DNA of 64,000 nt from contig FN649743.1 in assembly GCA_000310025.1 (NCBI GenBank), positions 237,757-301,756 of the forward strand, written 5' to 3'. Made by a program: the position numbers and the translations under genes. Position 1 is the stretch's first letter. Each line of letters opens with the position of its first letter. This stretch comes from Ectocarpus siliculosus. Taxonomy: Eukaryota; Sar; Phaeophyceae; Ectocarpales; Ectocarpaceae. Below are positions 48,914 through 60,900 of this stretch, one piece after another. The notes under the pieces were generated by a model. It did no database searches, had not been told where the DNA came from, and saw only the letters and a program-made list of their open reading frames with translations.

Positions 48914-51900
48914 ATGGCCGCTCGAAGACGCGGCGGCGGTGGCGCCGCGGGCTCGTTTTTTTTGGCAGGACTGTTGGTGTGGACGACGGTGTCGGCAGAT
49001 GACCTGCCCACGGATGAGTTCACCCCCAGAAGCTACGACGGAGTCGGGAACAACGAGGCGAATCCGACCTGGGGGGCGGTTGGGTCAATCGAGGTTTGTT
49101 GCATCAGGGTACTCGACACCGGCATCGTGCCATCGAATGAACGACGACAGCAATTACCATACCAGCGTGCCATGCTTAACTATTCCCCATATGCCTCTTC
49201 TGTTGGCTGTCAGCCTTCCTTTGTGGCTGCGTTGCAGAGTGTGGAAAGTTTGGCATCCTCAACGTAGTATCTGTGAACTCGTGTCCCTTTTTTCGTAACA
49301 TAGTGTGAAAAGAGGGAATCGTCCTCGACAGACGTTGGGGAGTTTCTACCTTCCTGTATGAAGGTGGTCTCCACATTACCCCCCCCTTTTTTCGAGACTT
49401 TTTCTTGTTTTCCAGGCAAGAGAAGTCTTCTTGGGGTAACCGGAACCCGACCGGCTGGCGGCGGGGCGATTCACATTCCTCACAATCCAGGACTGTGGGT
49501 ATATCTCGAATGGGTAGTCTTTCTGTGTGTGTTTATATTATTCCTTAATCCTCTGTACGTGTTTTACGCATTCGCTACGTCCGCCACGCTTCAGAAGTTC
49601 CGAGTTCGATAGCCAGTGCGTCCTCCCTTGGCCCACCCACCATTTTTCTTTTTCCGTTTTCCGGAAGAAAATTTGGTGACCAGCGGGTTTTGAACCCGTG
49701 TCTTTTCTCACGTCGACGCCATTGTGAAAAGAGGGAATCATCCTCGACAGACGTTGGGGAGTTTCTACCTTTATGAAGGTGGTCTCCACAATAGTCGGAG
49801 TTGATTGCGTCCTTCTTAGCTCTTGATTTTCATTCCGTCGGCAGTATTGTCGAGTCCGTTATTCTCATATTTGTGGGATCATACCGTGGGATCATTTCCG
49901 GCTGTCGGTGAAACCACCCCTCCCTCCCGCCCTGGAGCTTTGGTTTGACATGAGATGAGCAAAGTTTTACGTTAGACGATATTCATATGCCATAAGCATC
50001 TCGGCCCCACTGTGAAAATATTTGTGGTGATTCTGAAGCGACCATCATTACGTACAAAAACGCTTGTGTTGAGCGTCAATTTCTCGGACCTGCTCCTTCG
50101 TTTCAACTTACTCCCTCGTTTCCCTTGTCTCTCTATCCCTCTCCATAGTACCGTACCTCCTGGAGGCTGGCTCTGGTGGCTGTTATTGTCCCAACCATCC
50201 CACCGTGCCGGCCCTAAAATGATAACTTTTGTGCTGCTGTTGTTGGCGCCGGCAGTTGCGCTCGGTGGCCCAAGCCGATTACGCCGACGAGCTATTCACT
50301 CCTCCGGGGGATCTGACGAGACCGACCGCTAGGTGACTTGCTCGTCGAGCCCCGATTCCACGAGCTTCTGCTTGGGCTAAGAACGGGGACATCCACTCAA
50401 ACTTCCTCTATACAGCAGTCACACATGCTGTTCTTGAAATGTCAGAGGTCGCCAATTCTCAAGATATGCCAGGGAACCTTGGAACGATCAAAAATAGTTT
50501 GCTCATCTTGTTTCTCCAACGAGTTGTCTGACTCTGTGGCGACAATCCCAAAACGTTTAGTTGAGGCCTTTTTAGGTCTTGCTGATCATCGCGCCCACCC
50601 ACGATGTTATTTCTCGTTTTCGCTGAACTTGCGCATTCTCTAGGGAGGTGATGACCGACGTATTTCTAGCGTCGCCACCAGCTGTGTCCACGGAGAGCGC
50701 CCTCTTCGTCGCGTGGGGGCAGCTGCTGACCTACGATCTGTCTCTGACCGTCGACAACTCCTCCGAACCCTTCGATATCGCCTGCAACGACGGTGAGAGG
50801 GATAGGAGGAGTATTTCCTGTCATCGTCTAGGGGGCGGACGGAGGGCGTAAGTCATGATCGAGTATGTATCCCGTAGTCGACCGTTGATCTTGATCCGTA
50901 TAATGCGAGGCGCCGGGCTCCCGTCGACCAGTACCTGGCACGCAGAGCCGCGACATGCTTCAGCAAGTCGTGCGAAGCTTCGACCTGTATCCCACCATAA
51001 AAAGCATGTGACGCAAGACCCCGTTCCTTGCACGTGCTCTCCTGCGCGAGAACGGGAGCTTGGTATCACTTGGTTTCCATTTGTTTTCCAACATGACCTC
51101 TTCCAGACTCGGCCCTGGGAATGTCCTGCTCCTGTCTCGCGGGCGCCGGACCACACGTCCATTACAGTTCCCTCATGGGGGGATTGCTGACGGCTGCGTC
51201 TGAAAAGAGTACCTTAACTTGGTCGAAAGTCTTGGTCGGAAACGGCGGCAACGGCTGGTACCATCCTGTTGTGCAACCCGTGCGCCTATACGAACTTGCC
51301 CGCGAAAACGACACAACTGCGCATGCACACCTCCTCCATCCTTCACACTTGCACTATCATTGTACTCTTACGTATACAATTCTTCGAAGAAGGATATACC
51401 ATTATAGTTGTTTTCCCCTTATGCACCGCATTTTCAGGCAACGGGGCGGAGGGAATAGACATCTGGTGCCCTCTAGGGGCTAGCTCGGATCCCATCTCCT
51501 TCTTCAGGTCGGATGCGGGTCTGTCAGACGACGATGGCGCCAACAGTGTGGAGACCAGGAGCCCCGTGAACTACGCGACGGCTTTCATGGACCTGGACTT
51601 CGTGTACGGCCGGAGCGAGGAAGACGCGGCGACCCTGAGGTCTTCGGACGGGAACGGTTTCATGGCCGTCACAGAGAAGGGCTTGCCGTACCTAAACGAC
51701 GACGGGACTTGGCTGGTATGTCTCGTTCGCGTGCACTCACCCTCCTTCAAAAGTGCCTCTTCTCTTGGTAGAGACTGAATGCAAGTATAATTCGGTGAAT
51801 ATCACGTTGAAGTCAGATCGGCATTCATCATTTTGTGGTCCACAGTACGACCCATATTGCGTACGATTTCGTGGTTACTATGCTCCCGAGGTTGTAGAAG

Positions 51901-54900
51901 GTTGGGTTGAGATGGGATGTGACCTGCTTAAGGGGGTGTCTTCGGGTGAACCGAGTGCTCTTGCTGAGTGCCAACGGAAGTATGCTTGAACTGAGCATAA
52001 GGCTAGCGTCAATACACCATTTTCGATTATATGTGCTCCCGAAACAAATCGTTGTGTGTGCTCCGGTGTTCTGCCGTGTACCACACGCGTTTGTGTTCAC
52101 CTCCAGGGGAATCATTCTCAGGTCCGAGGCTGTGCAAGAATTGTTTGCATGGTTGTCGAAATGCTGGAGGAACTAGATACGTGTCTCATGCGTGGTAGGC
52201 GCAAGTGGAACACATATGATGGTAGTCTCGTGTGTACATGCATATTAGTCACGGGTATCTTTATGAGCCCAAGACCTATACAGGGCTGGCCGAAGAAAGC
52301 AAGTGTGGCTGAGGAGGGTTAGAAGGACAGACTCTCGCTTGTGTATGAACGCCTTTTGCCTCGCCGTTCCCTTGACTTCTGCGATATTTTCTTCTTTTAA
52401 CGAAGCGCTACTGTAGGACATTCAGCATCAATGTTTTGAGCACCCTTCGTTCAACCCACGGCCACTCATCCCTGTGCCTCTCTCAACCTCTCCTTCGGAC
52501 CTCTCCCTCTTTCTCTCTTTCTCCCCCGTTCGGTCTCCCTCGTTCACCCCTTGCCTCGGCATTTGCCCCGCGCGTCCTGCTGGTAACGCCGATGTTGTTG
52601 TGGTTCTCGTGCTCAAAACACGGAAAACTCATCTCACCGTTACAAACACCAGATCGCCGACCAGCGAACGGCCCGCTTTCCGGTAACCTTTGCCCTGCAC
52701 GTCGTGCTGCTCCGGGAACACAACCGCTGCTGCGTCGAGATCGCACCGGGCGAGGGTGCGGAGACTGATGAGGTCCGGCGGCGAAGTTTGCACTGTCCAA
52801 AGGATTGAAACGAAACCATCATTTTGGGTTGGGTCTTTCCTCACGGCGGACTGTGCACCGAACGACAAAGACAAGCCCAAGTAGTAGTAGACATACCCAG
52901 GCAACAACACGAATTTGGCAGCGTGCGAAACTACTGGCCTGGCGATTTTCACAACGTACAGTTTGCATGAGCGAAAACTCTGAAGGCTGACACTCTTAGT
53001 TGATGGGCTCGAGACGACTCTTACCGGGCTAACGCTGAACGCGTTGGGCTCCGACCTATGTTTACGACAGCTTCGTGATATCGCTGGGTAGATCATACTC
53101 GCGTGGTGAGATTTCACGACAAGCCCAGCATGAAAAAACGGAAAACACTGTGTCATTCGGTGTACCCAGTATCATACGGTGAAGAGTGCTACGCCCGAGC
53201 GGAGTGCACCCTGTCATACGATCAAAAACACGTGGTGTGCGTGCAGTTTATGTCAATTGGTGCGGCGCCTTGGTTGTTCTTGTCTCAACGCACCAGCTGT
53301 TGTTGCTAAGATGTTTTTGGCGTGGACAATACCACACAATGAATGGCTTGGTCGAGCGAAGGCCGATATCTGTCGCTCGCTTTATCAGCCGGTTTGCTAT
53401 TATTGTTGACATACGTGCAACCACGAAAACACAGGACATCTACCAGGTGTGCCGGGGCTGGACTATTGCGGTTTTCCAGCACATCACGGAGAACGACTTT
53501 CTGATCCGTCTCCTGGGGGGCAGTGTCTCGGACTTCGTTGAGACCTCGTCTTCAACGTCGTCAGCATCTTCGTCGTTGTCGTCGTCATCATCAGCAACAG
53601 CGTCAGGACTATCGAGCGACGGCGGTGGTGATACTGGCTCCAGCGGCAGGAGAATAAGGAGGAAGTTAACGGAGGAGAAAGAACAAGATGCACTAGGTGG
53701 GATACTGGCGAGGGGGATATATGAGGGGTGTCAGCAGGTTGATAACGTCCCTCCTTCGTGGTTGTATCGCTGCGCTGCTGGGTGAGGGTTCGTGACTGAG
53801 TGCCTTGCACGTTACCTCACCGTCACGATCACGCGCTCAGGAGACGTGATCGTGTCCGATTGTTCCTGGTACAGCTTTGACGAGACCACGGGATCGAAAT
53901 GTCCTACACGGATCAACCACGACCGTGCGGCTTGCTCTCGAAATACCCCCGCCAGAGAGAGAGAACAGCCAGAAAATAGCCTTTAGGTGCAGGGACCAAG
54001 TTGCCGACGGCAGACATGCGTCGTGAATCACTGCTTGGTTGCGAACGACACGGGGCCTACTTTTCGGATGGTGGCAGAGTAGAAGTCACTTGACCAGCAG
54101 CAACACCAACACCAAAACCACTAAAGGAGGCAAGTACTTACGCACCGGCCTGCAACCAAAACACCACCAACGAAAGTCTTGAAAACATCCATTTCGAATA
54201 TTGCGTCAGTAAAACCAACACCCGTCCTTTGCACTCTCAACTCGTTCCCCAAAACGACAACAACACCGAACGGCTTCGTCGCTATTCCATCATTCGGAAA
54301 CGAACGTTGGCGAAGATTACCCCCCTGAACGGCGCAGGAGGGGCCTGTGGAGTTTGTCGGACTACGACGAGGAAGAAAACCCAGGCGCTGACACCTTCAC
54401 GCTAACGGCGGGGGCGGTAACCTTCGAGTCTGCTCTCCCGCCGACCGTGCGCGTTGTGGCAGAGGGCTACGAGTCCACTCGGTACGACAACACCGAGCTC
54501 GCGGCGGCCGTGGGCGCAGACAGCCTCGTTTCCTTCTTCGACAGCGTCGAGGTGCGTCTCTGATGGCAGCATCTGGCGCTCCATGCACAAAGATGGCGAT
54601 GACTTTCGTGTTGAGGCTTGCCCGTGACAAGGCAGGCAGTCCGCCGGGTCCTTTTTGTAGGGCGTTCAAAGTAGTCTTTCTGAACCAAAGTTCACAAAAA
54701 CTACAGGACAACAGCACATCGCCTACGCAGGGGGTAAATGGGTCGGTGAGATGCTCCCTAGGCGCTTTTATGAACTTTGACAGGAAATCCGTCACGGGTC
54801 ACGATACATTTTCACAGCGGACAAGACCGTCCGACCTTCGAGCCTCACCAGCTTGTGGTGTTGTTGAAACAACACCCCGTGTTTGGTACCCGAGCTTCAT

Positions 54901-57900
54901 CGCTCGAACGCTTCTACCAACTCGCTGTTCCAGGTTGCGGACGTGTTACGAGGCGCGGTGCTGTCACCGGTGTTGGCGGCCAATTCTTACTTCACCACGG
55001 CTGTCTCGAACGGGTCTCCGCTTTTCAAGCTCCCCGTTGACGCTGTGCAGCGGGGCAGAGACCACGCGCTCCCAACCTACAACGATGCCCGGCAGGTGAA
55101 TAGAGCACCTGCAGATCGCACATCGGGACGATAGAAAAGTGCGCGAGGGGATGAGGTGCTGAGGCCGTCTACCATCGCTGCAGAGCTGTAGGGGACGCAA
55201 ACGGGAGGAGAAATCAGCCATCTGGGCAATCAAAATGAATGTCTTCTGTAGACATAGCTTCGTACACTGGGTGTGTTTGATCTTTTCGGATGCGGTATGC
55301 AGAGATTTGGTGAAGAGACCCGTCTGTTTTAAGAGCGTTGATCGGTAAATTTGAACTAGAGTTGGCTGGCCACTTGCCGTCATGAAGTGTTCATCAAATA
55401 CACCTATCAACAATTGTCAGTCTACCTCACCGGGGCCAGCCCCAGTTGGAGAATTTAGCCCCGTTCTACCACCAAGCCAGGCGTTTTCACGGTGCAGCGG
55501 GAGGGCATCTCCGGCCACCAGTGTCAAAAAGTGGGCCAAGTACGTTTTATCGGCAAGACCTGACTAGGCGGTGGCTCCAAACTGGAGACAGCTCTTGTGG
55601 CGTGGAACACCTTGAGGTCCCGTCCCGTTACATCCGTACCTTTGACAAGTTCCACGGCATCCCCCAAACACACAGGCGTTCGGCCTTGATGTGGCGACGA
55701 CTTTTTCGGACGTTACTACATCGTCCTCGTCATCATCAACAACGTCGACGTCATCCGCTTCCGACTCTGACGAACTGGTAGCGACCATCCTCTCGGCGGC
55801 GTACGGGGGCGACATCTCCACCCTGGACGCAGTTACTGGGGCCTTGGCCGAGCCGATGCTGACCAGCTCGGGGGGATTTTTCGGGGAACTTTTGCACGCC
55901 GCGTGGATGGACCAAATGTACAGGTACACTCAGACCTCTGTCAGAACCCTCACTTTTCGAACTATTTAGCGGCCCATGTTCCAGCTGTCCGTTCGTGTTT
56001 CCCGCCATCTCCTCGGTTTACTGTGCCCCCTTAACTCCAGGATCCCATTTCGGAAGCCACCGCACGTGTCGAAGTGCAGGCCGCTGTGTTTGTCGTTATG
56101 CTACGGAAGTATAAGGGTTTTGGCTGCGTCCCCTGCAACCCCCCAGTTGGATGTACTGGAACACGTGATCCCGACGTGTTCTTCTATTTGTCGACTAGAT
56201 GGACGACGGGTGTTTGCTAGAATCCCGATCAACCCAACGTCTCTGTATGATCGAGAACCGCCACCATCACACCATCCAGAAAGCTGCAAATCACCAGGCC
56301 AAGAAACGATGCTTCACTCAGAATCTTCGCGTGTACACACGTAACGCGCTGCCCGACGACACCTTGCACTCTCGCCATCCGTGCTGTTGTCGTTGGTAAA
56401 TCGCAGAACATTTCGCGGTGACCGGTTCCACCACCTCCACTCGAGGAGCATCGAAGACGTCTCTTTGACCACCATCTCGGACTTGCTCAACCGCACGACC
56501 GGCGCCGCCGACCTCCCGCTTTCAGCCTTCGCCGCAGCCGGAGTGGAGGTGTGCGGCGCGGACTGCACGGCGGTTGGCGAGGAGGACGTCGAGCTGTCGG
56601 ACAGCTACAAGATGGCGTGGGAGGTAAATAGATCCCCGGCAGCGTGTTGCATGTGTTGTGGACGTCTTGCCGTGTGCTTTGCACGACTCGTGGAATGTTT
56701 TTTTCGTCAAGCAAGTGGGGGAGTGAAACAGGTGTCTGCATACCTGTTGCGTTTGTGTTTTCGCCAGGTTGTTTGATGGCCTGTCATCCGTACGAATGCC
56801 TAGGCTTTTACTCGGCGTGTGTCTCGTGCGCCAGAAAGGTCCCTCGCGTTCCCGCAACACTTTGATTTTGCTCCAATGTTTCGTTCTGTTTCCTGGTATT
56901 CTCGGTATACAACGCGCCGCAGTCGTGATGGTGAAGAGGCGGATTACCGCCCCCCCGACGAAGCGCGTTTTTTCAACTTCTTTTGGACTGACACAGCTCG
57001 GGTGGTGTTGGGCCACTGATCTCCGTGGTGAATGGCCGTCCACGACTGCTCATTTTCTTCATCGCCGTGCTGTTTGTTTTCGCATTCTCCGTTGCGTGAC
57101 ACCCGCAGGTGCAAGAAGACGAGGAACTCATATCGTTCTCGCTCAGTGCCAGGGACATCGGTGACCGTGGGATGTTAGGCGTCGGTTTCGGGGGGCTGAC
57201 CATGTCTGACGCGCAGGTAAGCCATGAGCCAGCATGAAGAGCGAGCATTTTTTGGCTCAATCTGTGTTTGGTTTGTAGGAGCGCAGGAGGGGGGGGGGGG
57301 GCTGTAAATGGGGTGACTCAAGGTCGGCATCGTTAGCCTCCACCAGCGCAAACGAGAACAAAGGCTTGAGACTACCGGAAAAAACTGCGAAGATGAGACC
57401 GGGGCTAACTCGACACAAGTCACACAAGTCCAGAGCAATGGGTTAGGGTTAGGGTAAGGGTAAGGGTTAGACTTTGTAGACTTCAGTACGATTAAACTTG
57501 ACAGCGAAAAGCTCAGGTGGCATTCAAAGAGGGACCCACCAGGAGGCCGGCAAGGAAGGCGCCACGTCACGGCCAAACGTGTCAGGGGAAATGCACAATG
57601 TACTTGCCCCCTCACACTCTGATACACACCGCACTACCCTCTTTCTCCCTCCCTCTCTCTGTCACAACCGCCCTCATTGTTTCCTCGTTTACATGCCCAC
57701 CATGATCTCGGTGAAACATAAAGGATTTCGTGATCTGCGAACTTACCTCGACGGACGAGGCGGAGTGCATCGACCGGCAACCGACGGGAGGGCGCTCCCT
57801 CCCGCCCCGCGACGATGAGGACGCTGTCCTCGAGGTCCAAAGTGTGGAAGTGGACGGAGAATGGACGACAGTGACCTTCTTGAAACCTACCGCCGCGCTA

Positions 57901-60900
57901 GACGACCAAGACTACGACCTCGCTCAGGTAGGTCAATCAGTGGAAACAAACAAATCGAAGAAGGAAGGTCCCGACCCGCGCCACTAGAAGCGGAGAGGGA
58001 TGCGAATTTTGTCACAGGAGCGGAAATATTCACACAAGTTGGGCACCGATCGCAACCTCCCACGGGTTGTGTGGGGAGGTCTGGACGCCGCACGTTTTGT
58101 CTATTTGGCCAGCCCGGCGCATTGGCGGGAATAACGTCACCATTCGAGATGCGGAATTTCTTGCCCACTTGGGCGTGCAACCTCCCCACCCCAGGTTGTA
58201 GTCGGTGCACAACGTACAGGAGGGCACAGAAGCTTGTTGGAGACGAAGGAGCAGCTCTACCCTCGTACTGCCTCCGCAGTTTTTGTCGTTCTTGCTGTTG
58301 CTTATTACGCGTGTGGACGTGCCACATTGTATGAAGCATCCTGAAGATGAGTAATCGCTTGGTCTCGCCTCGGGGTGGCAGGATATCAAGGACGAGGAAG
58401 AAACCGAAGTCATCTACTCCTTCGGAGAGAGCCTTGGGCAGCATCCAACCTCCAGCCGAGGGGCCAGTACGATCAACTTTGCTACCGGGGACGTTGAAAT
58501 CGAGTGTGACGAGAACAATTTCGTGTCTCTTCACGGAGCCCTGATGCTCATCGCCTGGATGATCCTAGCCCCGTGGGGCATCTACTACGTCAGGCAAGTG
58601 CTTCTACCTCGCATAAACCATCTTGCTGCTGCTGCTGTCGTTGCTGTTGTCGTCGGTGTCATTTTCGAGAATCGAGATGGCCAAGGTTCGCTCCGACCGG
58701 ACTTACGATGCTTCGAAAATGACTCGTCAGTTCGTCTGGTCGCCACTTTCGTTGCTTGGGTGTCATGAAATTACCATTTTCCACCTGTTCGTATACGCTA
58801 CCCTAGTCCGAATGCCCTAGCTTCGCTGCAGCCATCTCATTGCGTCCTCTTCGGTAGCCAGTGCCTTAGACTCGACCGGGCGGGGTCTCCCAAGAGGAAT
58901 TTGCGGCGGACGCGCGTGAGTCCAATCCTTTGACGGTCCTTCTTCCTGCCAGCACCCCTTGCACGTAGTGTTTTTTTTTTTTTTTTACCTTTTCTCACTT
59001 AACCCACTTCAGATGGTACGCGTTTGACTCAAAGACGGCATGGCATTGCCATGCTCGCCGCTATCCGTCCTACATAGGTACCGCAAGGGTGAGGAGATCG
59101 ACTTCATCTGGCGCTACGAGTGGTGGGAAATGCACGAGGAGATCATGATCGTTGCCTCGGAGGCAGTTTTGCCCCTCGGCATCACGTAAGTATGCGCACC
59201 TGCACCTTCCCACTGGAACGAGCACGTGGTCTTGCTATTTTGCAGAAGCGAGTGACGGCAGCATCACCGCGTTGAGAAATGCGTAGTCATCCAATTTCTC
59301 CGACGCTCGGCCCACGGCAAATCTCGAACGGTTCTGCGAAGCGAGCCGAAGTCAACTGAGCCGTGGCGTCTTGGACGCTGACGCACTACGCTTGCATCCC
59401 ACCATGAGCTCCACGAAATTGATTGAATAGTCTAGCGCAATCATCGCCCCTTCGTATTCGGTGCGATATTCGGTTCCTGCCCGAACGGGAATCCACCCCC
59501 CCTTCTGCAAACACCAATCCTTCCTCCTTGCATGGGGGAGGGCAGCACGCAGCCTTTTCTAGCGAAGATCCGAATTTGATCAATAACAGTAAGAAGCCTT
59601 GACCGTGACCAACTCAACGGCGAGACATGTACGACGGTGTTCCCATCTTCCCTCTGTGTTCTGATGCACCGGTGCCCCTCATATTGCAGAGCGATTTTTG
59701 CTTCGGGGTCGCAGCGCGGCACTGAACACGCGCACTGGGGTTACTACATGATCATCGCCGTCATGGCCCAAGTGCTATCCGGCTGGCTTCGAGTGAAAGG
59801 GCTGGGAGGCAAGAACGCCAACTTTTCCGTATTTCACCGGGTGAGAGCTAGTGTTTCCGAGGCGTGGGGTGACGCTAAACCTACCATCAAATCTCCGTGT
59901 GCTTGCCCGCCGACAGGCAATCCCTTTCTTTGTACTGTTATCGCTGACCACGAGTTGGTTGAACAGGGGGGAAAGCAATCCCTGTGCCACTAGATGAATA
60001 ACACAGACAAGGTTACTCCGGGTTGTCAGCGTGTCATTCTCCCCCCCCTTTTCGGCCAAGTATCCCCTACGTTTCCCCTTGCATCCGGAACAGATCCGAT
60101 GTGACGGGTTGTCCTCACGACCTGTAGAAACAACAGTGGGACAAGCCCTTCCATACCCACTGAAATACCCTTGGAATATACGGCACCTCATACATTCGAG
60201 ACCCACGAACCCTCCGATCGTCATGACCAATTCGACAACCACAGTTCAACAAGTTCTTCCACATCTACGCCGGGCGCTTCGCCTACTTGGCCGGTGTCGT
60301 TCAGTGCTACCGGGGGCTCGAGCTCGTGGCTAGCGACGACAAGCTTATATTTTCTGCTGGGGACGGCCTCGACCTACAGGTGATGCTTAGGACGGATCAA
60401 AACACGGGGTTCCCCCCCAATCCCTCCTTGCACTCGTCACGCCAATTCATGTTTGTATAGAGCTGCTATATGCTCTGATATTTGAACTACGGGAGCCATA
60501 AGGGATGAGCTACGTGCGCATCGCGCTCGTCTGTCTCGGCTGTTACTTACCGCATGACACGATCTACCGTAGTTTCTACCATGAAAAAGAAATAGACTCA
60601 TCAGTGGCAGACGCTGATTTTTTCCTCTATCGTCAAGTCTTGCGCCTTGTATTTCTCACCCTCTCGGCATGGAGGATCATGCGATGCTCAATACCTGTGC
60701 CCTCCCCTTCCCACCTCCGTCCCCCCTGACGAACGCCAGATGAGCGAACCCTCGACTTGCCGTGTTCCACCCTATCACTCATGACCTACCCTATAGTAGC
60801 AACGTGGCAAGGATCACAGTAAATCATTCCAGTGAGCACCATTGGGCACGTTCGGCTCCATGCGTAACGTTCACTTCACCCTCATTACACAGCCAGGAGT

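Larger units (their letters stand above)
48914..56623 (+). other. Animal haem peroxidase-like domain (exons 1-10), haem ligands lost
   Basis: Family landmarks in order: SYDGVGNNEANPTWG, ADYADELFTPPGDLTRPTAR, WGQLLTYDLSLT, NYATAFMDLDFVYG, ADQRTARFP, LLREHNRCC, GWTIAVFQHITENDFL, VLRGAVLSPVL, RGRDHALPTYNDARQAFGL. This is an unmistakable member of the family. In active members the distal motif is WGQ-x-x-D-H-D; here Asp and His are Thr 115 and Tyr 116. The proximal FGHS is FES (Glu 414). The catalytic Arg of D-x-R is kept (Arg 233), while the Glu that forms a haem ester in mammals is Arg 236. A Ser-rich insert of about 40 residues follows residue 305 in exon 6. Probably a non-catalytic or differently liganded domain. 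Confidence 0.85.

Noticed and set aside
55481-55539. Small exon AFSRCSGRASPA... after the RGRDH exon
   Set aside because: It has splice sites, but the exon at 55676 begins AFGLDVATTFSD, joins in phase and matches the family, so this one is chance.
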